From positions 1 to 41,573 of the forward strand of contig NZ_HG424546.1 of NCBI RefSeq assembly GCF_000336385.2: 41,573 nt of DNA, written 5' to 3'. Made by a program: the position numbers and the translations under genes. Each line of letters starts with the position of its first letter. The first letter of the stretch is position 1. The notes under the pieces were generated by a model. It was not told where the DNA came from and ran no database searches. It worked only from the letters and a program-made list of their open reading frames with translations. Below, one piece after another: positions 1-10,313 of the stretch. This stretch comes from Lysobacter antibioticus HS124 (GTDB taxonomy: Bacteria > Pseudomonadota > Gammaproteobacteria > Xanthomonadales > Xanthomonadaceae).

Positions 1-68
1 CCCGAATCCCGAATCCCGAGCCCCGAATCCCGAATCCCGAATCCCGAATCCCGAATCCCGAATCCCGA
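1..68. repeat. Tandem heptamer array (CCCGAAT)n at the window edge
   Basis: About nine near-perfect copies of CCCGAAT run from the first base, with one CCCGAGC variant. Read on the minus strand this is (GGGATTC)n, the arm motif of the inverted elements found elsewhere in the window. The partner arm, if any, lies outside the window. The minus strand carries more than four GGG runs with 4-base loops, so it could form a G-quadruplex. Nothing recognisable lies between the array and the stop of the ComEA-like gene. Confidence 0.9.
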
Positions 69-207
69 AAAAGGGTGTGCCCCACCGCGGATCCGTCCGC
101 GGCGGGGCAGCGTACTTCCGTGTCCAGGGACCTCCCCCCGAATCCTTCGAGCATCCTTGCCCGATCAGCTGCCGGCACCGCGTCCTTACGGCGCCGGCAG
201 ACTCATT

Positions 208-546
208 TCAACGCTTGCTGGCAGCGCGCGGGGCGGCGATCGCGCCCGCGGTGTTGATCGGACGGCCCTGGGTGGCGCCGCCGACCACGATCCGGTCCCG
301 GTTCTTCTCGACCGTCTTCAGACCGATCCCTTTCACCAGGGCCAATTGCTCGGCGCTGCGGAAGGCCCCATTGGCCTTGCGGTAGGCGACGATGGCTTCG
401 GCCTTGGACGCTCCGACGTTGAGCAGCACGCGATCCAGCGTGGCCGCGTCGGCGCTGTTGATGTTGACCTTTTCCGAGGCGATGGCACTGCCGGCGAGCA
501 GCAGCGACAGGACCAGCGACTGGGCGATGAGGGCAAACGACTTCAT
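208..546 (-). CDS. ComEA-family helix-hairpin-helix protein, secreted
   Basis: The 112-residue product has a signal peptide (residues 1-24, ending AIAS) followed by one ComEA-type helix-hairpin-helix module at about 26-90 (start VNINSADAATLDRVL, then a second hairpin with GIGLKTVEKNRD). Such small proteins bind double-stranded DNA in the periplasm, and in some species ComEA pulls in transforming DNA. The start at MKSFAL was chosen because AGGAG sits just upstream and it gives a clean signal peptide; a 34-residue upstream extension lacks signal character. The C-terminal 20 residues are Ala/Arg-rich and probably disordered. It stands alone, divergent from the M20 peptidase gene, with no other competence gene in view. 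Family assignment is firm; a role in transformation is inferred. Confidence 0.85.
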   Translation of the reverse strand: MKSFALIAQSLVLSLLLAGSAIASEKVNINSADAATLDRVLLNVGASKAEAIVAYRKANGAFRSAEQLALVKGIGLKTVEKNRDRIVVGGATQGRPINTAGAIAAPRAASKR

Positions 547-766
547 GGTTGTGCTCCTGAGAGTGGATTCCTTTCCGGGCCGGCGGCCGTACGTCCTTGA
601 GTCCTTGTGTTCCGCCGGTGGAGACAGTCTCCATGTCTCGACCCGCACAGGTTATCGCCGGCCCGGCCCCTACGAAGTCGGGGGGAGCCGCAGCGCAGGG
701 TAGGAAAAGTCCTACACGGCCCGGGAGGCGTAAACTGCCCCCCTTCCCCGCTCAAGAGGCTCCTCG
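547..766. promoter_or_regulatory. Divergent spacer between ComEA-like and M20 peptidase genes
   Basis: This 220-base spacer must hold both promoters. A small perfect inverted repeat, GTAGGA-aaag-TCCTAC, lies at 700-715, about 50 bases before the peptidase start. A TAAACT sequence near 730 could be a -10 box. No clear -35 box was recognised. The palindrome could be an operator or a leader hairpin. Confidence 0.35.
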
Positions 767-2260
<1,494 letters not shown>

Positions 2261-2264
2261 GCGG

Positions 2265-2296
2265 CCGGGATTGGGGATTCGGGATTAGGGATTGGC
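2265..2296 (+). repeat. Heptamer arm after the M20 peptidase stop
   Basis: The sequence CCGGGATTGGGGATTCGGG continues with two more GGGATT units and begins 4 bases after the peptidase stop codon. A degenerate arm in the opposite orientation (AATCCC units) occurs at 2625-2673, so the two may bound one element of about 410 bases that encloses a terminator. The wide spacing and decay of the right arm make the pairing less certain than for the other elements here. Confidence 0.7.
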
Positions 2297-2366
2297 AGGA
2301 GCAGTGAGGCTGCCTCGCTTGAGTCTTCGCTTCGGCTGGCTCGGTTTCGATCCTTCCGGCACGAAC

Positions 2367-2399
2367 AAAGCGGACCCGCGAGGGTCCGCTTTTGTTTTG
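2367..2399 (+). terminator. Rho-independent terminator after the M20 peptidase
   Basis: A perfect 11-bp stem AAAGCGGACCC (2367-2377) pairs with GGGTCCGCTTT (2382-2392) around a GCGA tetraloop, followed by a T-rich tail. The A/T flanks make it bidirectional. The same stem core AAAGCGGACC recurs in the terminator at 3104-3135, and both are preceded by GGCTCGGTTTCG, so they seem to be copies of one dispersed sequence. Confidence 0.85.
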
Positions 2400-2746
2400 G
2401 GGCCGGTGAGCCGCTGCGAGCCGGGATGGCTACCGCCCGGACCGCGCCGGCCGGACTCTCTGAGGCGACTGGCGTGCCGCAACCGCATGCTGACGTCTCC
2501 GGCCCCGCTTTCGCGGAAATGCCGGGCAGAGCCAGCGAAGCCGGCGCCCGCCCCGCGAGAGCCGAGATCCGGCTTCGGCCGGCCGCCTACCGCTCTCCAG
2601 CTCATCCCTCGCCCCCGGCTTCTGCCAATCCCGCATCCCCCACGCCTACGCCAATCCCGAGTTCCCCATCCCAGCCCTCACGCAACAGCGACAGCCCCCG
2701 CCACATGATCCAGCGGCGTCAGCCACCCATCCGAAGGAGGCAAGCC
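2400..2746. other. Gene-free spacer with a decayed heptamer arm
   Basis: About 350 bases without a supportable gene. An open frame continues into the YeaQ-like gene from far upstream, but its sequence is Pro/Arg/Ala-rich and lacks a ribosome binding site. The stretch 2625-2673 holds degenerate AATCCC units. The only clear functional signal is the AAGGAGG ribosome binding site just before 2747. Confidence 0.5.
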
Positions 2747-2989
2747 ATGCTCGGCGGTATCGTGTACACCATCATCATCGGCGCGGTCATCGGCGTACTC
2801 GCGCGTTTCTTCAAGCCCGGCGCCGATCCGATGGGCTGGATCCTGACCATCCTGCTCGGCATCGCCGGCGCCTATATCGGCAGCCTGCTCTACGCCGGCG
2901 GCGGCCTGATCGGCCTGATCGTGTCGGTGATCTGCGCGATCGTGCTGTTGTTTCTGTACGAGATCATTCGGGCCAAGGCGGCCAAGTGA
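2747..2989 (+). CDS. GlsB/YeaQ/YmgE-family small membrane protein
   Basis: An 80-residue, almost wholly hydrophobic protein with three membrane segments at about 3-20, 32-50 and 53-73, and Gly-rich turns (GAVIGVLARFFKPG, LLGIAGAYIGSLL) typical of the transglycosylase-associated GlsB/YeaQ family. Members are often induced by general stress, but the biochemical role is unknown and the family name does not prove transglycosylase activity. The start is fixed by the strong AAGGAGG site 6-7 bases upstream and matches the usual family length of about 80. It sits alone between two terminators and heptamer arms, which suggests an independent transcript. Confidence 0.88.
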   Translation: MLGGIVYTIIIGAVIGVLARFFKPGADPMGWILTILLGIAGAYIGSLLYAGGGLIGLIVSVICAIVLLFLYEIIRAKAAK

Positions 2990-2990
2990 G

Positions 2991-3252
2991 GCCGGGATTA
3001 GGGATTAGGGATTAGGGATTGGCGAGAGCGGCGGTGCGGCGGCTCGGTTTCGTGAGGGCGGGCCGCAACAGAGCCGTTCGGCATGTCCCCGACGCGCAAA
3101 AAGAAAGCGGACCCTCGCCGGTCCGCTTTTTTCTTGATGCGAAACACGGCAGAACTCGAATCCACCGCCTTCCATCGCCCCACCGATCCCGACTTACTAA
3201 TCCCGAATCTCCGCTTCTAGCGAATCCCCAATCTCCAATCCCACATCCCGGC
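2991..3252. repeat. Inverted heptamer element between two converging genes
   Basis: The left arm, at 2991-3022, is GCC then four GGGATTA/GGGATTG units and starts 2 bases after the YeaQ-like stop. The right arm, at 3197-3252, is AATCCC units ending CATCCCGGC and lies 1 base beyond the end of the cysNC stop codon. Each arm therefore abuts the stop of a converging gene. The interior carries a bidirectional terminator (3104-3135). Four GGG runs at 2994-3017 are separated by identical ATTA loops. Confidence 0.85.
3104..3135. terminator. Bidirectional terminator between yeaQ-like gene and cysNC
   Basis: The stem AAAGCGGACC (3104-3113) pairs with GGTCCGCTTT (3120-3129) across a 6-base loop. A T-run follows on the plus strand and an A-run precedes it, so it can end both converging transcripts. 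Its stem core is shared with the terminator at 2367-2399. Confidence 0.85.
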
Positions 3253-3253
3253 T

Positions 3254-5242
3254 TCACCGCAAATAGTCGATCACCCGCTGCGCCAGCGCCTGCGCATCGT
3301 GCTCCAGGGTCGGCAGGCGCAGCTCGGGGGCTTCGGGGACTTCGTAGGGCGAATCGATGCCGGTGAAGTTGGGGATGCGGCCGGCGCGGGCCTTGGCGTA
3401 CAGGCCCTTGACGTCGCGCCGCTCGGCTTCCTGCAGCGGGGTGTCGACGAACACTTCGACGAATTCGCCGTCCTCGAACAAGTCGCGCGCCAGCCGGCGC
3501 TCGGCGCGGAACGGCGAGACGAAGCTGACCAGCACGATCAGGCCGGCGTCGGTCATCAGCTTGGCGACTTCGGCGACGCGGCGGATGTTCTCGACCCGGT
3601 CCTCGTCGGTGAAGCCCAGGTCCTTGTTGAGCCCGTGGCGGACGTTGTCGCCGTCGAGCACGAAGGTGTGGTGGCCGAGCGCGTGCAGTTGCTTGTCGAC
3701 CAGGTTGGCGATGGTCGACTTGCCCGAACCGGACAGGCCGGTGAACCAGACGCAGCGCGGCTTCTGGTGCTTGCTGCGGGCGCGCGCGGCCTTGTCGACG
3801 TCGACCGGGTGCCAGTGCAGGTTGCCGGCGCGGCGCAGGGCGAAATCCAGGGTGCCGGCGGCGACGGTGGCGTTGCTCTGGCGGTCGATCAGGATGAAGC
3901 TGCCGAGCTCGCGGTTGTCGCGGTAAGCCTCGAACGCGATCGCCTGGTCCAGGCCCAGGTTGACCGCCGCGACCTCGTTGAGCTCCAGGTGCTTGGCGGC
4001 GAGTTGGGCCTGGCTGTTGACGTCGATCTTGTGCTTGATCTCGGTGACGCTGGCGCCGACCGTGCGCGCGCCGATCTTGAGCCAATACGAGCGCCCCGGC
4101 AGCAGCGCGTTCGCATCCATCCACAGCAGGTGCGCAGCGAACTGATCGGCCACTTCCGCCGGACGTTCGGCCGCGGCGATGACGTCGCCGCGGCTGATGT
4201 CGAGTTCGTCCTCCAGGGTCAGGGTGACCGCCTGGCCGGAACGGGCGTAGTACAGGTCGCCGTCGGCGGTGACGATGCGCTGCACCCGCGAGCGGCGGCC
4301 CGACGGCAAGGCGACGATTTCGTCGCCCGGGCGCACTTCGCCGGCGGCGATGGTGCCGGCGAAGCCGCGGAAATCCTGGTGCGGGCGGTTGACCCACTGC
4401 ACCGGCAGGCGCAGGCCCAGTTCCGCCTCGGCGCGCGCGGTGTCGACGGTTTCCAGGTACTCGAGCACGCTCGGGCCGTCGTACCAGGGCGTGGCCGGCG
4501 AACGCTCGATCAGGTTGTCCCCCTCCAGCGCCGACAGCGGCACCGCCTGCACGTGCTCGATGCCGAGCTGGGCGGCGAGCTCGCGGTATTCGCCGGCGAT
4601 GCGCTCGAACACATCGCGATCGAAATCGACCAGGTCCATCTTGTTGACCGCCAGCAGCACGTGGCGGATGCCGAGCAGGGACACGATGTAGCTGTGGCGG
4701 CGGGTCTGGGTCAGCAGGCCTTTGCGCGCGTCGACCAGGACCACGGCCAGGTCGGCGGTGGAGGCGCCGGTGGCCATGTTGCGGGTGTACTGCTCGTGGC
4801 CGGGGCAGTCGGCGACGATGAACTTGCGCCGCGCGCTGTCGAAGAACCGGTAGGCCACGTCGATGGTGATGCCCTGCTCGCGCTCGGCGGCCAGGCCGTC
4901 GACCAGCAGGGCGAAATCGATCTCGCCGTTGCGGGTGCCGTGGCGGCGGCTGTCGGCGCTGAGCGCGGCCAGTTGATCGTCGAACAGGCGCTTGGTGTCG
5001 TGCAGCAGGCGCCCGATCAGGGTGCTCTTGCCGTCGTCGACGCTGCCGCAGGTGATGAAGCGCAGCAGGCTCTTGCGCTCGTGCTGGCGCAGGTAGTCGG
5101 CGACGCTGTCGCCGACGGGATTGGGGATTCGGGATTCGGGATTGGCAAAAGCCAGAACCTCCCCGCTCACCGGTTCCACCTCCGCGTCGCCGCGCTCCGC
5201 TTCGACCAATCCCGAATCCCCAATCCCGAATCCCGGCTTCAT
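3254..5242 (-). CDS. cysNC: Bifunctional sulfate adenylyltransferase subunit 1 / APS kinase (CysN-CysC fusion)
   Basis: This 662-residue fusion joins a CysN GTPase (about 50-480) to a CysC adenylylsulfate kinase (about 495-662). CysN, with CysD, couples GTP hydrolysis to APS formation; CysC then phosphorylates APS to PAPS. Seen motifs: P-loop GSVDDGKST (66-74), [16 protein letters not shown], and in the kinase GLSGSGKST (502-510), [11 protein letters not shown] and FVSPFRAER. The ATG overlaps the cysD stop (TGATG). Residues 3-42 are encoded by an inverted heptamer element and include GIGDSG and NPESRIPNP. No ATG, GTG or TTG lies between that arm and the conserved core ([13 protein letters not shown]), so some element-derived sequence must be translated. 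A GTG at 5170 preceded by GGAGG is an alternative start that would still keep NPESRIPNP. Function is firm; start is uncertain. Confidence 0.95.
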   Translation of the reverse strand: MKPGFGIGDSGLVEAERGDAEVEPVSGEVLAFANPESRIPNPVGDSVADYLRQHERKSLLRFITCGSVDDGKSTLIGRLLHDTKRLFDDQLAALSADSRRHGTRNGEIDFALLVDGLAAEREQGITIDVAYRFFDSARRKFIVADCPGHEQYTRNMATGASTADLAVVLVDARKGLLTQTRRHSYIVSLLGIRHVLLAVNKMDLVDFDRDVFERIAGEYRELAAQLGIEHVQAVPLSALEGDNLIERSPATPWYDGPSVLEYLETVDTARAEAELGLRLPVQWVNRPHQDFRGFAGTIAAGEVRPGDEIVALPSGRRSRVQRIVTADGDLYYARSGQAVTLTLEDELDISRGDVIAAAERPAEVADQFAAHLLWMDANALLPGRSYWLKIGARTVGASVTEIKHKIDVNSQAQLAAKHLELNEVAAVNLGLDQAIAFEAYRDNRELGSFILIDRQSNATVAAGTLDFALRRAGNLHWHPVDVDKAARARSKHQKPRCVWFTGLSGSGKSTIANLVDKQLHALGHHTFVLDGDNVRHGLNKDLGFTDEDRVENIRRVAEVAKLMTDAGLIVLVSFVSPFRAERRLARDLFEDGEFVEVFVDTPLQEAERRDVKGLYAKARAGRIPNFTGIDSPYEVPEAPELRLPTLEHDAQALAQRVIDYLR
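5117..5237. repeat. Inverted heptamer element inside the 5' end of cysN
   Basis: The arms are GGGATTGGGGATTCGGGATT and one further unit (5117-5145) and the inverted set ending AATCCCGGC (5206-5237), around a non-conserved 60-base loop. The element starts 4-5 bases after the cysD stop. It lies within the cysN reading frame, unlike the other copies, which sit between or beside genes. As RNA the arms could pair over nearly 30 bases. Confidence 0.85.
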
Positions 5243-6216
5243 CAGAAATACCCTTCCTGTTTCTTGCGCTCCATCGACGCCGAGGGGTCGTGGTCGATGA
5301 CCCGGCCCTGGCGCTCGGAGGTGGTCGCGACCAACATCTCGGCGATGATCGCCTCCAGCGTGTCGGCCTCGGATTCGATCGCGCCGGTCAACGGATAGCA
5401 GCCCAGGGTGCGGAAGCGCACCTTGCGCTGCTGCGGCACCTCGCCCTCGCGCAGCGGCAGGCGCTCGTCGTCGACCAGGATCAGGCTGCCGTCGCGTTCG
5501 ACCACCGGACGCTGCGCGGCGAAGTACAGCGAGGGCACCGGGATGCGCTCGCGGTAGATGTACAGCCACACGTCGAGTTCGGTCCAATTCGAGATCGGAA
5601 ACACGCGCACGCTTTCGCCGGCGTGGATGCGGGTGTTGTACAGGTTCCACAGCTCCGGGCGCTGGTTCTTCGGGTCCCAACGGTGCTGCGGGTTGCGGAA
5701 CGAGAAGATCCGCTCCTTGGCGCGCGACTTCTCTTCGTCGCGGCGCGCGCCGCCGATCGCGGCGTCGAAGCGGTTCCAGTCCAGCGCCTGCTTCAGCGCC
5801 TGGGTCTTCATCACGTCGGTGTGCACGGCGGCGCCGTGGCTGATCGGGCCCACGCCCTGGGCCAGGCCGTCGGGATTGACGTGCACGCGCAGGTCGACGC
5901 CGGTCTCGGCCGCGCGGCGGTCGCGGAACGCGATCATCTCGCCGAACTTCCATCCGGTGTCGACATGCAGCAAGGGGATCGGCGGCCGCGAGGGATAGAA
6001 GGCCTTGAGCAGCAGATGCAGCAGCACCGAACTGTCCTTGCCGACCGAGTACAGCATCACCGGATTGCGGAACTCCGAGGCGACCTCGCGCAGGATGTGG
6101 ATGCTCTCGGCCTCGAGCCGGTCGAGATGGCTCAGCGTGCGCGCGGCCAGCTGCGGCGGCGCGGACGGGTCGGCGGCGGTGTCGAACAGCGGGCTCAGTT
6201 CGGGTGACGCACTCAT
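5242..6216 (-). CDS. cysD: Sulfate adenylyltransferase subunit 2
   Basis: The 324-residue CysD is the catalytic ATP-sulfurylase subunit that makes APS from sulfate and ATP in complex with CysN. It shows the N-type ATP pyrophosphatase loop [21 protein letters not shown], the [20 protein letters not shown] block and [15 protein letters not shown]. The C-terminus ends ERKKQEGYF, the usual CysD ending. The start at MSASPEL was chosen because the family aligns from [18 protein letters not shown] and about 30 leader residues is usual; longer upstream reading is Arg/Pro-rich and lacks a binding site. The stop overlaps the cysN ATG (TGATG), implying coupled translation. It is divergent from cysJ across 286 bases. 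Confidence 0.96.
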   Translation of the reverse strand: MSASPELSPLFDTAADPSAPPQLAARTLSHLDRLEAESIHILREVASEFRNPVMLYSVGKDSSVLLHLLLKAFYPSRPPIPLLHVDTGWKFGEMIAFRDRRAAETGVDLRVHVNPDGLAQGVGPISHGAAVHTDVMKTQALKQALDWNRFDAAIGGARRDEEKSRAKERIFSFRNPQHRWDPKNQRPELWNLYNTRIHAGESVRVFPISNWTELDVWLYIYRERIPVPSLYFAAQRPVVERDGSLILVDDERLPLREGEVPQQRKVRFRTLGCYPLTGAIESEADTLEAIIAEMLVATTSERQGRVIDHDPSASMERKKQEGYF

Positions 6217-6502
6217 GCAAGCGGACTCGTGGTGCTCGGGCGGCGGCGGCCGGCGGAGATTGTGCGCGTAGTCGGCGAGGTCGGTCGCCGGCGCGGCGCA
6301 GCGGGCGCCGGCGGCGCCGGCGAAGGCGGGGTGCGGCCGGCCCGGCACGGCCGGTCCGGAGCCTCGACCCCGGGGGCCATTAGAAATCCCCCCGGAATCG
6401 CGGAGAAATGAGCGCAGGTCATGAACGCATAACCGAGCATCCTTTCCGCGCCCCCGGCACCGGCTCGTAGCCTGCTGACTCCCAAGCCAGAAGCCGACCG
6501 CC
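6217..6502. promoter_or_regulatory. Divergent cysD/cysJ control region with a dyad symmetric site
   Basis: The less GC-rich core at about 6378-6450 lies between two divergent sulfur assimilation genes. At 6417-6434 there is an 18-bp dyad, GGT-c-ATG-aacg-CAT-a-ACC, perfect in its paired bases. Its core octamer TGAACGCA (6422-6429) recurs at 12697-12704 in the divergent cysB-like/cysG region. A LysR-type CysB homologue is encoded nearby, so this is a plausible CysB site. No protein-binding evidence can be read from sequence. Confidence 0.5.
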
Positions 6503-8338
6503 GTGCCCGCCGCCGCCCTGTCCGCTCCCGCCCTGCTCGCCACTCCGCTGCCCGCGGACCGGCTCGACTCGCTCGCCCGTCTCACCGACGGCCTGGACAA
6601 AGACAGCCTGTGGTGGTTGTCCGGCTATGCCGCCGGCCTGGCCCGCGCCGGCGGCGGCCTCGCCGCGGCGGTGCAGGCGCCGGTCGCCGACGCCCGCAAC
6701 GGCGAGCGGCTGAGCATCGTCTACGGCAGCCAGACCGGCAACGCCAAGCGCCTGGCCGAGCAGCTCGCCGGGCAGGCCGAAGCGGCCGGTCTCAACGTGC
6801 GCCTGCTGCGTGCCGACGCCTACCCGACCCGCGAACTCAAGAACGAGCGCCTGCTCTATCTGGTCGTCAGCACCCAGGGCGACGGCGACCCGTCCGACGA
6901 CGCCCGCGGCCTGGTCGAGTTCATCGCCGGCAAGCGCGCGCCCGAACTCAAGCAGCTCAGCTACGCCGTGCTCGGCCTGGGCGATTCCAGCTATCCGCAG
7001 TTCTGCGCGATCGGCCACAAGCTCGACGCGCGCCTGGCCGAACTCGGCGCCCACCGCCTGTTCGCCCGCGGCGACGCCGACCTGGACCTGGAGACCGTGG
7101 CCGCGCCGTGGCTGCAGCAGGCCCTGGCCCAGGCCAAGGAAACCCTGAAGCCGGCCGCCGCGCACCTGGCCACGGTGACCCCGCTGCGGCCGCTGCCGAG
7201 CGCGCCGGCGCACCACCGCGATGCGCCTTTCGCGGCCGAGCTGATCGGCAACCAGCGCCTGACCCAGGCGATCGCCGGCCGTTACCGCTCCGACAAGGAC
7301 GTGCGCCACATCGAACTCTCGCTGGAGGGCTCGGGCCTGCATTACCAGCCCGGCGACGCGCTCGGCCTGTGGCCGCGCAACCCGCCGCAGCTAGTCGAGG
7401 CGGTGCTGCACACCCTCGACCTCGACGGCGACGCCGCGGTCGCCCACGCCGGCCAGGAACTGCCGCTGCGCCAATGGCTGAGCGAGAAGCGCGAGCTGAC
7501 CAAGCTGGCACGGCCGTTCGTCGCCAGCCACGCCGCGCACGCCCGCAGCGACGAACTCAACCGCCTGCTGGCCCCGGACCAGGCCGCCGCGCTGACCGAC
7601 CTGCTCGCCAACAGCCAGGTGATCGACCTGCTGCAGCGCTACGACGGCCACTGGAGCGCCGACGAGCTGGTCGCGGCGCTGCGCCCGCTGACGCCGCGGC
7701 TGTACTCGATCGCCTCCAGTCAGAAGCTGGTCGGCGACGAAGTCCATCTCACCGTCGCTCACCTGCAGTACGAAACCGCCGCCGGCACCCGCTGGGGCGC
7801 GGCCTCGCACCAGCTCGCCAGCGCCGCCGAAGGCGATCGCCTACCGGTGTTCGTCGAACACAACGAACGCTTCCGCCTGCCCGCTGACGGCTCGCGCGAC
7901 GTGATCATGATCGGCCCCGGCACCGGCGTCGCGCCGTTCCGCGGCTTCGTCCAGGAGCGCGCCGCCGACGGCGCCGGCGGCCGCAACTGGCTGCTGTTCG
8001 GCAATCCGCACTTCCGCACCGACTTCCTCTACCAGACCGAGTGGCAGGCCGCGCTCAAGTCCGGCCAGTTGCACCGCCTCGATCTGGCCTTCTCGCGCGA
8101 CCAAAGCCACAAGGTCTACGTCCAGCATCGCCTGCGCGAACGCGGCCGCGAACTCTACGACTGGCTGCAGAACGGCGCCCACCTGTACGTGTGCGGCGAC
8201 GCCACGCGCATGGCCAAGGACGTGCACGCGGCGCTGCTGGCGACGATCGCCGAGCACGGCGGCAAGAGCGCGGAAGACGCGGAGGACTATCTCAATCAAC
8301 TGCAGCAACAGGGCCGCTACGCCCGGGACGTGTACTGA
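6503..8338 (+). CDS. cysJ: Sulfite reductase [NADPH] flavoprotein alpha subunit
   Basis: The 611-residue CysJ passes electrons from NADPH through FAD and FMN to the CysI hemoprotein. The flavodoxin domain begins at residue 71 ([18 protein letters not shown], then [12 protein letters not shown] and [12 protein letters not shown]). The ferredoxin-NADP reductase part has the FAD motif RLYSIASS (about 399-406), the NADPH motif [12 protein letters not shown] (from 471) and the terminal aromatic DVY. The GTG at 6503 is the likely start, giving [11 protein letters not shown], because family members begin about 70 residues before the FMN loop. The stop TGA shares its A with an ATG that opens a 79-codon frame (see 8338-8577). 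The gene leads a plus-strand run to cysI and cysH. Confidence 0.95.
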   Translation: MPAAALSAPALLATPLPADRLDSLARLTDGLDKDSLWWLSGYAAGLARAGGGLAAAVQAPVADARNGERLSIVYGSQTGNAKRLAEQLAGQAEAAGLNVRLLRADAYPTRELKNERLLYLVVSTQGDGDPSDDARGLVEFIAGKRAPELKQLSYAVLGLGDSSYPQFCAIGHKLDARLAELGAHRLFARGDADLDLETVAAPWLQQALAQAKETLKPAAAHLATVTPLRPLPSAPAHHRDAPFAAELIGNQRLTQAIAGRYRSDKDVRHIELSLEGSGLHYQPGDALGLWPRNPPQLVEAVLHTLDLDGDAAVAHAGQELPLRQWLSEKRELTKLARPFVASHAAHARSDELNRLLAPDQAAALTDLLANSQVIDLLQRYDGHWSADELVAALRPLTPRLYSIASSQKLVGDEVHLTVAHLQYETAAGTRWGAASHQLASAAEGDRLPVFVEHNERFRLPADGSRDVIMIGPGTGVAPFRGFVQERAADGAGGRNWLLFGNPHFRTDFLYQTEWQAALKSGQLHRLDLAFSRDQSHKVYVQHRLRERGRELYDWLQNGAHLYVCGDATRMAKDVHAALLATIAEHGGKSAEDAEDYLNQLQQQGRYARDVY

Positions 8339-8577
8339 TGCGCGCTGTCGGCCATCGCCAATCGATCGAATCGGGCCGCACGTCGCAGGCCGCCAGGTTC
8401 GGCTTCGTGTCTACTGATCGCAACGGATCGCGGCTTGCCCCGGCGGCCCGGATGGAACGCGGCAACGTCACCGATGCGATCGAGCGCGCCGGCAAGAGCG
8501 TGCCGACGCCCACGGGCCGCGTTTCATTCGGGCTGCATCCGCGCAGCGCGCAGCGCCGCGCCGGAGCCGCGGCATGA
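8338..8577 (+). CDS. Possible small protein between cysJ and cysI (79 aa), function unknown
   Basis: A 79-codon frame exactly fills the cysJ-cysI gap. Its ATG overlaps the cysJ stop (TGATG) and its stop overlaps the cysI ATG (ATGA). In a GC-rich operon, overlap at both ends is a pattern of real, translationally coupled genes. About 80 percent of codons end in G or C, a little lower than the neighbours. The product is basic and rich in Arg, Ser, Gly and Ala, with no membrane segment, no cysteine and no family I recognise. It could be a small accessory protein for sulfite reductase, a leader that couples cysI translation to cysJ, or chance. I cannot tell these apart from one genome. Confidence 0.45.
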   Translation: MRAVGHRQSIESGRTSQAARFGFVSTDRNGSRLAPAARMERGNVTDAIERAGKSVPTPTGRVSFGLHPRSAQRRAGAAA

Positions 8578-10313
8578 GCGCGCATTCGGTCGAGGACATC
8601 AAGCGCTCCAGCGCGCGGCTGCGCGGCAGCCTGCTGGAAAGCCTGGCCAATCCGGTCACCGGGGCGCTGAACGACGACGATCAGACCCTGATCAAGTACC
8701 ACGGCAGCTACCAGCAGGACGACCGCGACCTGCGCGAGGAGCGCCGCCAGGCGCGGCTGGAGCCGGCCTACAGTTTCATGATCCGCACCCGCACCCCGGG
8801 CGGCGTGGTCTCGCCGGAGCAGTGGCTCAAGCTCGACGCGGTGGCCACGACCTACGCCGAACGCGGCTTGCGCGTGACCACGCGCCAGGCGTTCCAGTTC
8901 CATGGCGTGATCAAGACCGAACTCAAGCCGACCATGCAGGCGATCAACGCCGCGCTGATCGACACCCTGGCCGCCTGCGGCGACGTCAACCGCAATGTCG
9001 CGGTCGCCGCCAATCCGCAGCTTTCGGCCAGCCACGCCGAGGTGTTCGCCCAGGCCGCGGCGCTGTCCGAGCACCTGCTGCCGAACACCCGCGCCTACTA
9101 CGAGATCTGGCTGGACGAAGAGCGCGTCGCCGGCAGCGGCAGTGAAGACGAGCCGATCTACGGCGAGGTCTACCTGCCGCGCAAGTTCAAGATCGGCTTC
9201 GCGATTCCGCCCTACAACGACGTCGACGTGTTCGCCCAGGACCTGGGCTACATCGCGGTGATCGAGGACGGCCGCGTGCTCGGCTACAACGTCACCGTCG
9301 GCGGCGGCATGGGCGCGACCCACGGCGATCCGGAAACCTATCCGCGCCTGGGCGATGTGATCGGGTTCGCGACGCCCGAGCAGGTGATCCCGGTCGGCGT
9401 GGCGGTGGTCACCGCCCAGCGCGACTTCGGCAATCGCGCCGTGCGCAAGCGCGCGCGGCTGAAGTACACCATCGACGACCGCGGCCTGGACTGGTTCAAA
9501 GCGGAAGTCGAACGGCGCGCCGGTTTCCCTCTCCTTCCGGCGCGCCCGTTCGCCTTCCGCCACAACGGCGACCGCTTCGGCTGGGTCGAGGGCGACGACG
9601 GCCGCGGCCACCTGACCCTGCGCATTCCGGCCGGACGGATCGTCGACGGCCCGTTGGACGGGCAAGGCGCCGCGGTGAGCCACCTCAGCGGGCTGCGCGA
9701 AATCGCCCGGTTGCTGCTGACGCACGAGGGCGCGCAGTTCCGCATGACCCCGAATCAGAACCTGGTCATCGCCGGGGTTCCGGCCCCGGTGCGCGCCGAA
9801 GTCGATGCGCTGGTCGCGCAGCACGGCCTGGACGGCTACCGCGCCGCCAGCCCCGTGCGTCGCAACGCGATCGCTTGCGTGGCGCTGCCGACCTGCGGCC
9901 TGGCCATGGCCGAGGCCGAACGCTACCTGCCCGACTTCGTCGCCCAGGTCGAAACCCTGCTCGACCGCCACGGCATTGCGCAGGCGGCGATCAACCTGCG
10001 CATCAGCGGCTGTCCGAACGGCTGCTCGCGTCCCTACCTGGGCGAGATCGCCCTGGTCGGCAAGGCGCCGGGGCGCTACAACTTGATGCTCGGCGCCGAC
10101 CATCGCGGCCAGCGCCTGAACACGCTGTACCGCGAGAACATCGCCGAGGCCGAGATCCTCGCCGCGCTGGATCCGCTGCTGGCCGGCTACGCCAGAGACG
10201 CCGCCGCCGACGAAGGCTTCGGCGACTATCTGGTGCGCAGCGGCGTGGTCGCGATTCCGTATCCCACCCCCACCGGCATTCCCGTCGTCCTGATTGCAGA
10301 GGCCGCCGCATGA
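8574..10313 (+). CDS. cysI: Sulfite reductase [NADPH] hemoprotein beta subunit
   Basis: The 579-residue CysI reduces sulfite to sulfide with six electrons delivered by CysJ. The siroheme/4Fe-4S ligands are complete: C435-x5-C441 (CVALPTC) and C480-x3-C484 (GCPNGCSRP). The siroheme-contact stretch [12 protein letters not shown] and the repeated ferrodoxin-like halves are intact. Length is that of the family (about 570). The ATG lies in an ATGA overlap with the preceding small frame, and the stop in an ATGA overlap with cysH, so expression is probably coupled. Siroheme would come from CysG, encoded 2.5 kb downstream. Confidence 0.96.
   Translation: MSAHSVEDIKRSSARLRGSLLESLANPVTGALNDDDQTLIKYHGSYQQDDRDLREERRQARLEPAYSFMIRTRTPGGVVSPEQWLKLDAVATTYAERGLRVTTRQAFQFHGVIKTELKPTMQAINAALIDTLAACGDVNRNVAVAANPQLSASHAEVFAQAAALSEHLLPNTRAYYEIWLDEERVAGSGSEDEPIYGEVYLPRKFKIGFAIPPYNDVDVFAQDLGYIAVIEDGRVLGYNVTVGGGMGATHGDPETYPRLGDVIGFATPEQVIPVGVAVVTAQRDFGNRAVRKRARLKYTIDDRGLDWFKAEVERRAGFPLLPARPFAFRHNGDRFGWVEGDDGRGHLTLRIPAGRIVDGPLDGQGAAVSHLSGLREIARLLLTHEGAQFRMTPNQNLVIAGVPAPVRAEVDALVAQHGLDGYRAASPVRRNAIACVALPTCGLAMAEAERYLPDFVAQVETLLDRHGIAQAAINLRISGCPNGCSRPYLGEIALVGKAPGRYNLMLGADHRGQRLNTLYRENIAEAEILAALDPLLAGYARDAAADEGFGDYLVRSGVVAIPYPTPTGIPVVLIAEAAA

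Noticed and set aside
1-68. CRISPR array
   Set aside because: The units are 7-bp tandem repeats without spacers, and no cas genes are present.
2292-2708. Small plus-strand gene between M20 peptidase and yeaQ-like gene
   Set aside because: It runs through the terminator at 2367-2399 and the decayed heptamers, and its product is Pro/Arg-rich without a ribosome binding site.
3299-5398. A 699-codon plus-strand frame opposite cysNC
   Set aside because: It is a mirror frame caused by high GC and codon bias of cysNC; its translation is low-complexity and has no family motifs.
8292-10103. A 603-codon minus-strand frame opposite cysI
   Set aside because: Shadow of cysI; composition is Val/Ala/Gly/Arg with no motif.
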